NCBI GenBank assembly: GCA_964390945.1
Contig: CAYMIV010000017.1
Location: forward strand, 1 to 17,789
Length of the DNA: 17,789 nucleotides
From: Damh-18 sp964390945
GTDB taxonomy: Bacteria; Patescibacteriota; Minisyncoccia; Phycocordibacterales; UBA918
Direction: 5' to 3'
Positions 1 through 7,699 of this stretch are shown piece by piece; the stretch's first letter is position 1, and each line of letters starts with the position of its first letter. A program made the position numbers and the translations under genes. The notes under the pieces were generated by a model. That model did no database searches, had not been told where the DNA came from, and saw only the letters and a list, made by a program, of their open reading frames with translations.

Positions 1-167
1 AATGGTCCAGTTATTGTGTGGTTCCCCATCACCCAGGCGCCACAAAACGAGCCTGGTAGAGAACAACCGCCCGAGCGTTAATACCTCGAAACGTCACAAT
101 TACTCTACTCCTACTCTGGAAGAACGCAAGATGTGATAGGGGCAGACAAACGGGTACACAAAGATAC
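1..167. other. Non-coding leader region, no recognised feature
   Basis: No reading frame with convincing family resemblance and no tRNA or rRNA signature is visible here. Two short, mutually exclusive pairings can be drawn: TGTGG at 17-21 with CCACA at 40-44, and CCAGGC at 33-38 with GCCTGG at 51-56. Neither is long enough to claim as an RNA element. The window edge may cut a gene or RNA that begins upstream. Confidence 0.4.
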
Positions 168-195
168 TTGCAAAAATTCTATTTTATGCTATAAT
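168..195 (+). promoter_or_regulatory. Sigma70-type promoter of the small gene at 241
   Basis: A perfect TATAAT -10 box lies at 190-195 and a TTGCAA -35-like box at 168-173, with a 16-base spacer. Transcription would start near 202, giving a leader of about 40 bases that carries the Shine-Dalgarno of the gene at 241. It is the clearest conventional promoter and ribosome-site pair in the window. Confidence 0.7.
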
Positions 196-227
196 ATATG
201 AAGTTTTGATGTTTCCTAATAACTCTG

Positions 228-236
228 AGGAGGAGA
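228..236 (+). promoter_or_regulatory. Strong Shine-Dalgarno site
   Basis: A purine run GAGGAGGAG ends four bases before the ATG at 241 and fixes that start. Sites this strong are rare in this window, where most genes show none, so it suggests high expression of the small gene. Confidence 0.65.
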
Positions 237-240
237 AGAA

Positions 241-477
241 ATGGTTCCTGAAATTTCGATGAACAGTGTCGTCGCGCTCGTCGTGCAGTACGAAGCAGAG
301 CGCGGCATCGGGATGTTGGAGGCTGACGGCCTCTTCTACCCGTTCGTGAAGGGTGCGCTGCTCTTCCCGGCGGAGTGTCTCAGGCTGGGAATGCGGGTGT
401 ACGCGCTCATCGACGACGTGCACCGCGATGCGGTGTACATCGACACACCGCCTGCAAACATGAGCATGGCGGCGTAG
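241..477 (+). CDS. Small 78-aa protein, possibly a degenerate cold-shock-like OB fold
   Basis: This is a stand-alone gene with its own promoter (168-195), strong Shine-Dalgarno and intrinsic terminator (482-527), so it is almost certainly expressed. No family is securely recognised. The order of conserved positions resembles a cold-shock domain: a V-x-Y strand, an RGIGML segment where CspA has KGFGFI, YPFVKGAL where CspA has the F-x-H segment, then LRLGMRVYALIDD where CspA has G-x-x-V-x-F, and a final AVYID strand. The aromatic RNA-binding residues of true RNP motifs are largely missing, so nucleic-acid binding is only inferred. The C-terminal tail (PPANMSMAA) looks disordered. There is no signal peptide or membrane segment. 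An antisense frame spans the same DNA but lacks these expression signals. Confidence 0.75.
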   Translation: MVPEISMNSVVALVVQYEAERGIGMLEADGLFYPFVKGALLFPAECLRLGMRVYALIDDVHRDAVYIDTPPANMSMAA

Positions 478-481
478 TACA

Positions 482-527
482 AGGCCCGGATTTGATTCCA
501 AAATCAAATCCGGGCCTGTTTCGTTTT
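482..527 (+). terminator. Intrinsic terminator
   Basis: A perfect 16-bp stem pairs 482-497 with 502-517 around a CCAA loop. It is GC-rich at its base and followed by a T-rich run (GTTTCGTTTT). It sits five bases after the TAG stop of the small gene and closes a monocistronic unit. Confidence 0.9.
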
Positions 528-594
528 ACCCCATCACTCATCGTCATTTATCTTTTCTATTTAATATTTTCTATCTTCTATTCCCTATTTTAAA

Positions 595-715
595 GTACGC
601 GCAAAAAAGATCCCAGATGCGAGACATTGGTTCCTGAAAACATGAAGCGTACTTTTCGTACGATGAATGTTTAAAGGATGAAAACAACAAAGCAGCTGCG
701 TCTTTTTGCGCGTAC
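595..715. repeat. Palindromic element, copy A (about 121 bp)
   Basis: The ends GTACGCGCAAAAA (595-607) and TTTTTGCGCGTAC (703-715) are perfect inverted repeats. The centre is a hairpin: CGTAC 648-652, a five-base loop, GTACG 658-662. It is flanked by a symmetric 4x4 internal loop (GAAG 644-647 opposite ATGA 663-666), then AAACAT 638-643 with ATGTTT 667-672, then TCCT 632-635 with AGGA 675-678. The midpoint of the terminal repeats coincides with the apical loop. The right arm carries AACAACAAAG, also found in copy C. The element ends one base before the stop codon of the arsR-like gene (minus strand). It is homologous in fold and in part in sequence to 16606-16729 and 17238-17356. Confidence 0.75.
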
Positions 716-1063
716 CTAGTACGGAATCTTGCACTCCTCAAAACAGTGCGCATCACGATTAAGTGAATACACGCGCTCCCTTCCTTTATCTTCTACACCC
801 ACAGCATTCACTGATTTTAAGATATTCAAATGGTGCGTCACTGTCGGCTGTCTAAGGCCGAGTTTTTTAGTCAGAGCACCCACCGTTTCCCCTTCTTTTG
901 CCTTCCCAAGAAGACAAACGAGTTTGTAGCGGCTCTCGACACCGACCACCTTAAAGCAGTCCGGACAGAGTTCCATTTCCCGCGCAACGGTCGGCTTCAC
1001 CCATGCTGGACGGGGGTAGGTTTTTGTATCGGAATGAGGTCGTTTTCGGTTTGTTTTTTTCAT
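716..1063 (-). CDS. ArsR-type winged-helix transcriptional regulator
   Basis: This 115-aa protein carries an ArsR/SmtB-type winged helix-turn-helix. The recognition region runs from about residue 60 to 88 (TVGALTKKLGLRQPTVTHHL), followed by a wing ending in ERVYSL. Two cysteine pairs stand out: CPDC at 33-36 just before the helix bundle, and C107 and C111 in the C-terminal HCFEECKIPY. These could bind a metal ion or sense redox state, but no known ArsR site pattern is matched exactly. The N-terminal 25 residues are basic and probably disordered. The start is uncertain: ATG at 1063 is used here, GTG at 1096 would add 11 residues, and ATG at 976 would give a short form. It is divergent from nrdD, so control of nrdDG or of itself is plausible. 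Its stop codon directly abuts palindromic element A. Confidence 0.8.
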   Translation of the reverse strand: MKKTNRKRPHSDTKTYPRPAWVKPTVAREMELCPDCFKVVGVESRYKLVCLLGKAKEGETVGALTKKLGLRQPTVTHHLNILKSVNAVGVEDKGRERVYSLNRDAHCFEECKIPY

Positions 1064-1082
1064 GTCTGTGGAAAAGAAAAAA

Positions 1083-1109
1083 ATATAGATGTTCACCTAT
1101 ATATTATGT
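1083..1109. promoter_or_regulatory. Dyad in the arsR-nrdD divergent region (candidate operator or NrdR-like box)
   Basis: Two overlapping signals occur in this AT-rich interval. ATATAG (1083-1088) and CTATAT (1097-1102) form a dyad with an eight-base spacer, as ArsR-family operators do. In addition, 1094-1109 matches about 12 of 16 positions of the known NrdR-box consensus (ACACWATATATWGTGT), a repressor site typical of ribonucleotide reductase promoters. Only one such box is seen, whereas NrdR usually binds tandem boxes, and AT-rich DNA matches this consensus easily. No convincing -35/-10 pair for nrdD could be placed. Confidence 0.3.
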
Positions 1110-1170
1110 ATAGACGATTATCAATAATAGCATGCGCGTTGCTCCGGGCAACGGCATTTTAGTCACCACT

Positions 1171-3324
1171 ATGCCACATACAACGTCGGGAGAGGCCGTT
1201 ACTCACATCGTGAAGCGGTCGGGGAAACGCGTTCCCTTTGTGAAGGAGAAGATAACCCGCGCCATCGAAAAGGCACTCCGAGCGACGGGTGCGTATAAGG
1301 CGGGGGCTCCTGAAAAAATAACGAAGGCGGTACTTGCGGAGCTTGCGGAAAGAAGATCAAAGAATGATACGTACACGCCTGCGGTTGAGGAAGTTCAAGA
1401 CATCATCGAACGGACTTTGATGAGTATCGGCTACCTTGATACCGCAAAAGCGTACATCCTCTACCGCGAACAGCATGCACAGATTCGCCGTATGGTGACG
1501 ACCGAATCTGTCGACCTCGTCGACCAATACCTCGCACGTGCCGATTGGCAAGTGAATGAGAATAGCAATATGGCATTCTCACTTCAGGGCCTTAACAACT
1601 ACATCGCTTCGGAGATTTCAAAAACATACTGGCTCCACAAAATCTATCCGCAAGAAGTACGCGAGGCGCACACGAATGGCGATTTTCACATACACGATCT
1701 CAACATCCTTTCCGTATACTGCGTTGGGTGGGATCTCTATGACCTGCTTCGCAGAGGGTTCGGCGGCGTTGCCGGCAAGGTGCAGAGTAAACCGCCAAAA
1801 CATTTGAAGACCGCCTTAGGACAAATGGTGAATTTTTTCTACACCCTTCAGGGTGAAGCGGCTGGTGCGCAAGCATTCTCGAATGTTGACACCCTGCTTG
1901 CACCCTTCATATGGTACGACCATCTCTCCTACGACGAAGTGAAACAGGCAATGCAGGAATTTGTCTTCAATGTGAATGTGCCAACACGCGTGGGATTCCA
2001 GACGCCATTCACCAACATCACACTCGACCTCAATGTTCCTTCGCACTATAAAAATATGCGTGTCATCGTGGGAGGAAAGGAAATGAATGAGACGTATGGC
2101 GAATTCGGCCGCGAGATGGATATGTTCAATAGGGCATTCCTCGAGGTAATGAGTGAGGGCGACGCATCGGGTCGCGTGTTCACATTCCCGATTCCGACAT
2201 ACAACATCACCAAAGATTTTGATTGGGATAACCCGAATATCGCTTCACTTTGGGAAGCGGCGGCAAAGTACGGTATTCCCTATTTCTCGAACTTCGTGAA
2301 CTCAGATATGAGCCCGGATGACGCGCGATCAATGTGCTGCAGGCTTCGCATAGACAATCGCGAACTCTATAAGCGCGGCGGCGGACTCTTTGGTGCAAAT
2401 CCACTCACCGGCTCCATCGGAGTCGTTACCATGAATCTCCCGCGCCTCGGCAAAATATCGAAAAATAAAGCAGAATTTTTCGAAAAACTCGGGACACTTA
2501 TGGATATTGCAAAAGAAAGCCTCGAGATAAAGCGCAAAGTGCTTGAAGGTATGACCGACAAGAACCTCTATCCGTACACGAAGTACTACCTTGAGAACAT
2601 CAAAATGGGCTATGGCACCTACTGGCGAAATCATTTCTCAACCATCGGTCTTGTGGGCACGAACGAAGCCGTGCGGAATCTTCTCGGTACCACCATAGGC
2701 ACGCCGGAGGGTACGAAGTTTGCTGAAGAAGTGCTCGATTTTATGCGCGAGCGCATCGCCGACTACCAAGTAGAGACGGGCAACAACTACAACCTTGAAG
2801 CAACGCCTGCGGAAGGTACCTCATACCGACTCGCGCTCATCGATCAAAAGAAATTTCCTGATGCAGTGTTCGCAAATGGTACAGGCAATGAAGTGGTAGA
2901 CCCTTACTACACGAACTCAACACACCTTCCCGTTCAATTCACTGAAGATATCTTCGAGATACTCGAACACCAAGACACGCTCCAGACAAAATATACCGGT
3001 GGCACCGTCATCCACTTCTTCCTCGGAGAACGCGTGAAAGATACGGAGGCAGTAAAGCAACTTGTGAAAAAAATTTGTGATAACTATCACCTTCCCTATT
3101 TCACCCTTTCCCCAACCTTCAGTGTCTGCAAGAATCACGGATATCTCCATGGCGAAGTGTTCACCTGTCCGACCTGCAATAGCGAATGTGAAGTGTATAC
3201 GCGCATTGTCGGCTACCTCCGTCCTGTTGATCAGTGGAATAAGGGAAAGCGTGCCGAATACGGCGACCGCGCGACCATCGACCCCACATCAGTCACAACA
3301 CACGAAGAAAAAACACGCGTATGA
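1171..3324 (+). CDS. nrdD: Anaerobic (class III) ribonucleoside-triphosphate reductase
   Basis: This glycyl-radical enzyme reduces ribonucleoside triphosphates to dNTPs without oxygen. From the ATG at 1171 it has 717 residues. Residues 11-105 form an ATP-cone allosteric domain (THIVKRSGKR... AYILYREQHAQ). The barrel follows, with the cysteine-bearing MCCRLRID segment at 388-395, a likely site of the thiyl radical, and GGGLFGANPLTGS next to it. The C-terminus has a four-cysteine zinc site (C653, C666, C669, C673) and the glycyl-radical motif RIVGYLRPVDQWNKGK with the radical glycine at about 681. Length and motifs fit the Thermotoga-type NrdD. An in-frame ATG at 1132 would add 13 residues unlike the family; neither start has a Shine-Dalgarno. 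The stop overlaps the nrdG start (ATGA), so the two are translationally coupled. Confidence 0.96.
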   Translation: MPHTTSGEAVTHIVKRSGKRVPFVKEKITRAIEKALRATGAYKAGAPEKITKAVLAELAERRSKNDTYTPAVEEVQDIIERTLMSIGYLDTAKAYILYREQHAQIRRMVTTESVDLVDQYLARADWQVNENSNMAFSLQGLNNYIASEISKTYWLHKIYPQEVREAHTNGDFHIHDLNILSVYCVGWDLYDLLRRGFGGVAGKVQSKPPKHLKTALGQMVNFFYTLQGEAAGAQAFSNVDTLLAPFIWYDHLSYDEVKQAMQEFVFNVNVPTRVGFQTPFTNITLDLNVPSHYKNMRVIVGGKEMNETYGEFGREMDMFNRAFLEVMSEGDASGRVFTFPIPTYNITKDFDWDNPNIASLWEAAAKYGIPYFSNFVNSDMSPDDARSMCCRLRIDNRELYKRGGGLFGANPLTGSIGVVTMNLPRLGKISKNKAEFFEKLGTLMDIAKESLEIKRKVLEGMTDKNLYPYTKYYLENIKMGYGTYWRNHFSTIGLVGTNEAVRNLLGTTIGTPEGTKFAEEVLDFMRERIADYQVETGNNYNLEATPAEGTSYRLALIDQKKFPDAVFANGTGNEVVDPYYTNSTHLPVQFTEDIFEILEHQDTLQTKYTGGTVIHFFLGERVKDTEAVKQLVKKICDNYHLPYFTLSPTFSVCKNHGYLHGEVFTCPTCNSECEVYTRIVGYLRPVDQWNKGKRAEYGDRATIDPTSVTTHEEKTRV

Positions 3325-4007
3325 AGATTGGGGGACTCCAAAAGTGTTCCCTCATCGATTATCCGGGCAAGATATCTGCCATTGTCTTTACATCAGGGTG
3401 TAATTTTCGTTGTCACTACTGTCACAACCCTGAGCTTGTCATCCAGACTGCAGAGGAAATTCCGCGTGAGGAACTCTTTGAGTTCCTCACGCGCCGCAAA
3501 AACCTTCTTGATGCCGTCACGGTGACCGGCGGCGAACCGACTGTGCACGCAGACTTACTTTCGTTTCTTCGCGAGCTCAAAAAAATGGGGTTCCTTGTGA
3601 AGCTCGATAGCAATGGCACACGACCTGATGTGCTTGAGGCTGCACTTGAAGACGCGCTCGTAGACTACATTGCAATGGACATAAAAGCGCCACTTTCTGA
3701 GTATGCAAAAACCGTGGTGCAAGAAGTTGATTCGGATGTGCTTAAGCGGAGTATTGGAATCATTATGCGAAGTGGTATCGAATACGAGTTTCGCACAACC
3801 GTCGTGAAATCACTTCTCTCCCCTCACGATTTTCACGGCATCGGCGAAGCTATACGTGGCGCGAAAATCCATTACCTCCAGAAGTTTGTGCCCTCGAAAA
3901 CGCTCGACCTCGCATTTATGTCGGAGACGACATACTCACCCGAAGAGTTCGAACACCTCCGCACCATCATGCTTGAGTATGTTGACAACTGTGAAATTCG
4001 CTTGTGA
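3321..4007 (+). CDS. nrdG: Anaerobic ribonucleotide reductase activase (radical SAM)
   Basis: This 228-aa radical SAM protein is the likely partner that generates the glycyl radical on NrdD. The [4Fe-4S] motif CNFRCHYC (C27, C31, C34) is in the classical CxxxCxxC form. The SAM-binding TGGEPT follows at 68-73, and LDSNGTRP and YIAMDIKAP mark later strands of the partial barrel. The N-terminal GGLQKCSLIDYPGK is typical of the NrdG-like/pyruvate-formate-lyase activase group. It overlaps nrdD by four bases (ATGA), which supports joint synthesis of enzyme and activase. By sequence alone it could activate another glycyl-radical enzyme, but the overlap makes NrdD the obvious substrate. Confidence 0.94.
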   Translation: MKIGGLQKCSLIDYPGKISAIVFTSGCNFRCHYCHNPELVIQTAEEIPREELFEFLTRRKNLLDAVTVTGGEPTVHADLLSFLRELKKMGFLVKLDSNGTRPDVLEAALEDALVDYIAMDIKAPLSEYAKTVVQEVDSDVLKRSIGIIMRSGIEYEFRTTVVKSLLSPHDFHGIGEAIRGAKIHYLQKFVPSKTLDLAFMSETTYSPEEFEHLRTIMLEYVDNCEIRL

Positions 4008-4036
4008 CATAGGGTAACCCTGTATCGTAAAATAAA
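4008..4036. other. Short convergent intergenic gap with a weak hairpin
   Basis: The 29 bases between nrdG and the last gene of the copper operon contain AGGGTAACCCT, a short palindrome with A/T flanks. It might act as a weak bidirectional terminator, but the stem is only about five pairs and the T run is poor. Confidence 0.3.
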
Positions 4037-4423
4037 TCACTGAAACTCCACCTCAAACGGGTACATCCCCATTCCGCAACTCCCCTCAAGTGGCCCCGCA
4101 GTTGGTGTACCGATATCAATATCGGTCGCCCCCGTCTGCGGAAGAATTTGTGAGATGTTCTTGCTCGGAATGCGTACTGATGCGGAGCAATCAAATGTTG
4201 CACTGGTGTTGAATCGGATGATGGTCGGAATGCCTGCCTGCGCAACACTTTTTCGTGGCAGATAGCCGCCCTTTGCATCTATCTCAATGATTTGCTTCCC
4301 GTCAATAATGGAAACATTGCTCCCTTCCACCTGGGGTGACGGCTCAGCTGTATTTTGAGAGAGGAGAATCGCACCTCCGATAAGAAGTACTGAAACGATA
4401 ATCGCGACTATGGTGGGTTTCAT
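4037..4423 (-). CDS. Membrane-anchored cupredoxin-like copper-binding protein
   Basis: This 128-aa protein has one N-terminal hydrophobic helix (residues 4-22) acting as signal anchor, a short proline-rich linker, and a beta-rich domain of about 90 residues ending in EVEF. The layout (FDCSASVRIP, then PQTGATDIDIGTPTAGPLEGSCGMGMYPFEVEF in sequence) fits the cupredoxin-like fold. Potential ligands are C79, C116, M118 and M120, with no histidine in the domain, which favours Cu(I) over a redox blue-copper site. It is the last gene of the copper operon; its ATG lies two bases after the stop of the SafE fusion. A TTG at 4429 would add two residues. Likely role, inferred from position, is extracytoplasmic copper capture or hand-over. 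Confidence 0.8.
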   Translation of the reverse strand: MKPTIVAIIVSVLLIGGAILLSQNTAEPSPQVEGSNVSIIDGKQIIEIDAKGGYLPRKSVAQAGIPTIIRFNTSATFDCSASVRIPSKNISQILPQTGATDIDIGTPTAGPLEGSCGMGMYPFEVEFQ

Positions 4424-4425
4424 AC

Positions 4426-5448
4426 TCAAAAGTTAAACACGGGCGCAATAAAACCCGCAACAACGAAACTGTTAATGATGCTCATGAGCGCAAATGCAAT
4501 CACGATGAGCCCGGCGGTCTTGTAGAAAACGCCAGCGTGGGGACTTTTTGCAACCGAAAGCGAGCTGAAACTCATCGCGGCGAGTACAGGAAGGGTACCA
4601 AGTGCGAACACAAACATCGTGAGCGCACCCGCAACGAATCCACCAGAACTAAGAGTGTAGAGCTGCATCGATTGTGTGAAACCGCACGGAAGAAAGAATG
4701 TTGCAATACCAACAAGAAGCGGTGTCAGGGTGTGATTCATTGTGGTGAGTTCACGTACGTGTCGCCCGAATATTGCTGGCAGTGAGAATTGAAATCGTCT
4801 TGTGTGAGTGAATATGTCGAGAAGATTAAGACCGAGAATGAGCATAACGACACCGATTATGAAGTTGAGAATGAACGTTGCCATTGCTGAAAGGGTGAAT
4901 GCGGTTCCGACGGTGCCAATAACACCACCGAGTATAAAGAATGCCACAAGACGACCTATATGGAAGAGTGATTGTGGTCTCACAGCATCACCACCTTTCG
5001 CAAATGACGCAGAAAGCGAGAGCACAAGACCACCCACGACCGCCATACATGTTGAGAGTGACGCGATGACACCGATGAGAAATATAGCACCGTAGCCGAG
5101 TTCGCTTCCATTAACCCAATGCACGATTCCCGACTTTTGAATAAGGATGAATGCACCGATAAAGAGCGCCGCGATGGGTAGCGCATAGGTGAAATCGCGT
5201 GTCACCGTTCTCAAACCGTTTTTTTCAACAGAGAGTGTGTATCCGTGGTCTTGTATCGGCAATGTGAATTTCTCGGCGAGCTTTGCGGTATCGTTGTCTT
5301 CAAAATTACCCGTTACCATTACCGTATTTTCACCTAGGTGTGCATGAACAGACACGACACCTGGTAACTTTCCAAGCGCATCCTCAATAAGAAGCGTACA
5401 CGCTTTGCAATGCATCCCTTGTACGTGAAAAATATGTTTTGTTTCCAT
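4426..5448 (-). CDS. HMA-domain/SafE (UreH_2-type) membrane protein
   Basis: This 340-aa fusion begins with a heavy-metal-associated domain (residues 4-75) carrying the metal motif GMHCKAC (C14, C17). A membrane domain of the sulfite exporter TauE/SafE, UreH_2 type, follows with six or more hydrophobic segments from about residue 86 to 338. The two characteristic half-repeats are visible: LIGVIASLSTCMAVVGGLVLS with C134 and FFLPCGFTQSMQLY with C255. Members beside copper ATPases are thought to move or handle copper, so the usual 'sulfite exporter' label is probably misleading here. The start lies four bases after the copA stop, and the stop is two bases before the cupredoxin-like gene, so the three are tightly linked. 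Transport direction cannot be judged from sequence. Confidence 0.88.
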   Translation of the reverse strand: METKHIFHVQGMHCKACTLLIEDALGKLPGVVSVHAHLGENTVMVTGNFEDNDTAKLAEKFTLPIQDHGYTLSVEKNGLRTVTRDFTYALPIAALFIGAFILIQKSGIVHWVNGSELGYGAIFLIGVIASLSTCMAVVGGLVLSLSASFAKGGDAVRPQSLFHIGRLVAFFILGGVIGTVGTAFTLSAMATFILNFIIGVVMLILGLNLLDIFTHTRRFQFSLPAIFGRHVRELTTMNHTLTPLLVGIATFFLPCGFTQSMQLYTLSSGGFVAGALTMFVFALGTLPVLAAMSFSSLSVAKSPHAGVFYKTAGLIVIAFALMSIINSFVVAGFIAPVFNF

Positions 5449-5452
5449 ACGA

Positions 5453-7699
5453 TTATGTGAGCCGCTTTGCTTGTAATCGAAGTGCGTTTAGAACGACCGA
5501 CACACTGCTTCCCGCCATCGCAAGACCTGCAAAGATTGGATTCAATATGATACCCCACAAAGGATACAGTATGCCCGCAGCAACGGGGATGCCGATGACG
5601 TTGTATACGAACGCGAAGAAAAGATTTTGCTTCACCGTACGCATCGTGGCACGTCCGAGTCGAATCGCTTTTTCAAGTTTCGCGATATCACCGTGAAGAA
5701 GTGTAACACCAGCAGATTCAATCGCGATGTCGGTGCCGGTAGCCATTGCGATACCAACATGGGCTTCGGTGAGGGCGGGCGCATCATTGATGCCATCACC
5801 AGCCATCGCCACAATCTTTCCTTCATGTTTTAAGGTATTCACACTATTTGCTTTTTCATCGGGCATCACTTCAGAAATGACCGTATCAATACCGGCAAGT
5901 TCCGCAATATGACGCGCAGCACGTTCATTGTCTCCTGTCAGCATAACAACATCTATCTTGAGTGCGCGAAGTTTCGCAATCGCATCTTTAGCTTCATCTT
6001 TGAGCGTATCTGCAAGCGCAATGTATGCAATCTTCCTTCCATCGAGTGAGACGGCCGCGACCGTATTCCCCTTTTTTTCAAGAAGTGTGAGTGCGTCATC
6101 TTTTGCCTCGCGTGACGGCTTCTCAACGGTCACTCGTCGCCCACCCGCAACCGCCTCGACACCGATACCCTCTTTTGCAATGAACGACTCTGTTTCGAGA
6201 AACTCAACACCAAGCGCCTCAGCGCGCTTCACGACCGCTTGTGCAAGTGGGTGCTCGGACATACGCTCAATGCTTCCGGCATACTGAAAGATATCAGCTT
6301 CGGAAAAAGTCGTATCAAGAATGACAATTTCTGTCACTTCAGGGATTCCCTTTGTGATCGTACCAGTCTTGTCGAGTACAATCGTGGTTACCTTTGCAAG
6401 CATTTCGAGACTTTCCGCGTCTTTGACGAGAATACCTTCTCCTGCACCCTTTCCGACCCCGACAATGATGGCGGTTGGTGTGGCAAGTCCAAGAGCGCAC
6501 GGGCATGCGATGATGAGAATACCAACAAAAGAGAGAAGACCGTATGAGATGGCTTCCGATGTACCGATTGTTGAAATGCCCAAAAAGAGCCACAGCGCCA
6601 GGGTAACAAACGCGATAATGAGCACGGTCGGAACAAAGATTCCTGAGATCTTGTCTGCGAGTCCCTGAATAGGCGCACGTGAGCCTTGTGCGTGTTCAAC
6701 CATTTCGATGATGCGTGCAAGCATTGTGTCCTTACCAACATTCGTCGCCTCATAGGTGAAGCTTCCTTGTTTATTTAGAGTTGCACCAATGACCGAATCA
6801 CCGAGATGCTTGTCAACCGGAATCGATTCTCCGGATATCATTGATTCATCAATCGATGTGCTTCCGCTCACAATACGACCGTCAACAGGGATTTTTTCAC
6901 CAGGCTTCACAACAAGAATGTCGCCAATGCGTACCTCCTCAAATGGAATTTCTGTTTCTGTGCCATCGCGTATAACACGCGCCATTTTCGCTTGAAGGCC
7001 GATGAGCTTACGAATAGCATCACCCGTTCGCGCCTTTGAGCGCGTTTCAAGATATTTTCCCAAAGTCACAAATCCAATAACAACAATAACGACATCAAAG
7101 TATGTGTATTCGGGGAGACCGAATGTTTCTCGTAATGTCGGAATGAGTGTAATGAGTGCGCTGTAGAGATACGCGGTCAGTGTGCCGATACCGATGAGCG
7201 TATCCATATTTGCGGTACGATATCGTGCAAATCGTGCAACGCCCGCCAAAAAAGGCTGTCCGATCCAGAACATAACAACGGTTGAAAGAATGAGGAGCAG
7301 TATGTTGAAAAGCTCCATAGGAATGGGAAGGTTCGGTATGTTCGAGAACATGCGAGCCGCAATGTCCCACATCATAACGGCAAAAATGAAGAGCGCGATT
7401 GGGAATATGAACTGCGTCTTTGCACGGTATACCTCAAGAGAGCTTGGGGCAGAGGTGACATTTTCATCCGGAATCATTGTTTCTGAAACGAGAGTGTAAC
7501 CAAGTTCTCGGATACGATCATTCATCGAATCTACGTTCACCGTGCTTGAGTCGAAATCTATCTCAGCTTTTTCGGTTGCAAAATTGACCGATACATTGCG
7601 AACCCCATCGAGTTTCGAGAGTTGCGTACTGATGACAGCGGCACAGCTCGCGCAGTGCATTCCCTCAACTTTGTAGATAGTGCCTTTCATAGTGCTCAT
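5453..7699 (-). CDS. copA: Cu(+)-exporting P1B-type ATPase
   Basis: This 748-aa ATPase pumps Cu(I) out of the cytoplasm. One N-terminal HMA domain (residues 6-75) carries GMHCASC (C16, C19). Two helix pairs precede the actuator domain with SGES at 289-292. The metal-site helix has CPC at 399-401, followed by the phosphorylation motif DKTGT (443-447), the P1B-specific HP (483-484), and GDGIND (634-639). The last helices carry YN (699-700) and MAGSS (728-732), the pattern of Cu(I) rather than Zn or Co pumps. Length is normal for a one-HMA CopA. Start and preceding stop share one base (TAATG), so translation is coupled to the DUF305 gene. A later ATG at 7690 is possible. The operon is controlled by the CsoR operator at 8571-8591. 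Confidence 0.96.
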   Translation of the reverse strand: MSTMKGTIYKVEGMHCASCAAVISTQLSKLDGVRNVSVNFATEKAEIDFDSSTVNVDSMNDRIRELGYTLVSETMIPDENVTSAPSSLEVYRAKTQFIFPIALFIFAVMMWDIAARMFSNIPNLPIPMELFNILLLILSTVVMFWIGQPFLAGVARFARYRTANMDTLIGIGTLTAYLYSALITLIPTLRETFGLPEYTYFDVVIVVIGFVTLGKYLETRSKARTGDAIRKLIGLQAKMARVIRDGTETEIPFEEVRIGDILVVKPGEKIPVDGRIVSGSTSIDESMISGESIPVDKHLGDSVIGATLNKQGSFTYEATNVGKDTMLARIIEMVEHAQGSRAPIQGLADKISGIFVPTVLIIAFVTLALWLFLGISTIGTSEAISYGLLSFVGILIIACPCALGLATPTAIIVGVGKGAGEGILVKDAESLEMLAKVTTIVLDKTGTITKGIPEVTEIVILDTTFSEADIFQYAGSIERMSEHPLAQAVVKRAEALGVEFLETESFIAKEGIGVEAVAGGRRVTVEKPSREAKDDALTLLEKKGNTVAAVSLDGRKIAYIALADTLKDEAKDAIAKLRALKIDVVMLTGDNERAARHIAELAGIDTVISEVMPDEKANSVNTLKHEGKIVAMAGDGINDAPALTEAHVGIAMATGTDIAIESAGVTLLHGDIAKLEKAIRLGRATMRTVKQNLFFAFVYNVIGIPVAAGILYPLWGIILNPIFAGLAMAGSSVSVVLNALRLQAKRLT

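Noticed and set aside
1..60. Possible 3' end of a tRNA or other structured RNA at the window start.
   Set aside because: There is no T-arm consensus or acceptor stem, and only short alternative pairings occur.
184..507. Antisense reading frame opposite the small gene and its terminator.
   Set aside because: It runs through the terminator hairpin, lacks a ribosome site, and has the composition of a shadow frame.
595..715. The palindromic elements could be integron attC sites.
   Set aside because: attC sites keep conserved ends (RYYYAAC/GTTRRRY) and a variable centre; here the centre is conserved and the ends vary, and no integrase gene is seen.
5928..6287. Long plus-strand frames inside copA rich in serine and alanine.
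   Set aside because: They are antisense to a clearly conserved ATPase, without homology or start signals.
6825..6836. CopA has SGES in place of the common TGES motif of the actuator domain.
   Set aside because: Serine at this place is found in other functional copper ATPases, and the key glutamate is present.
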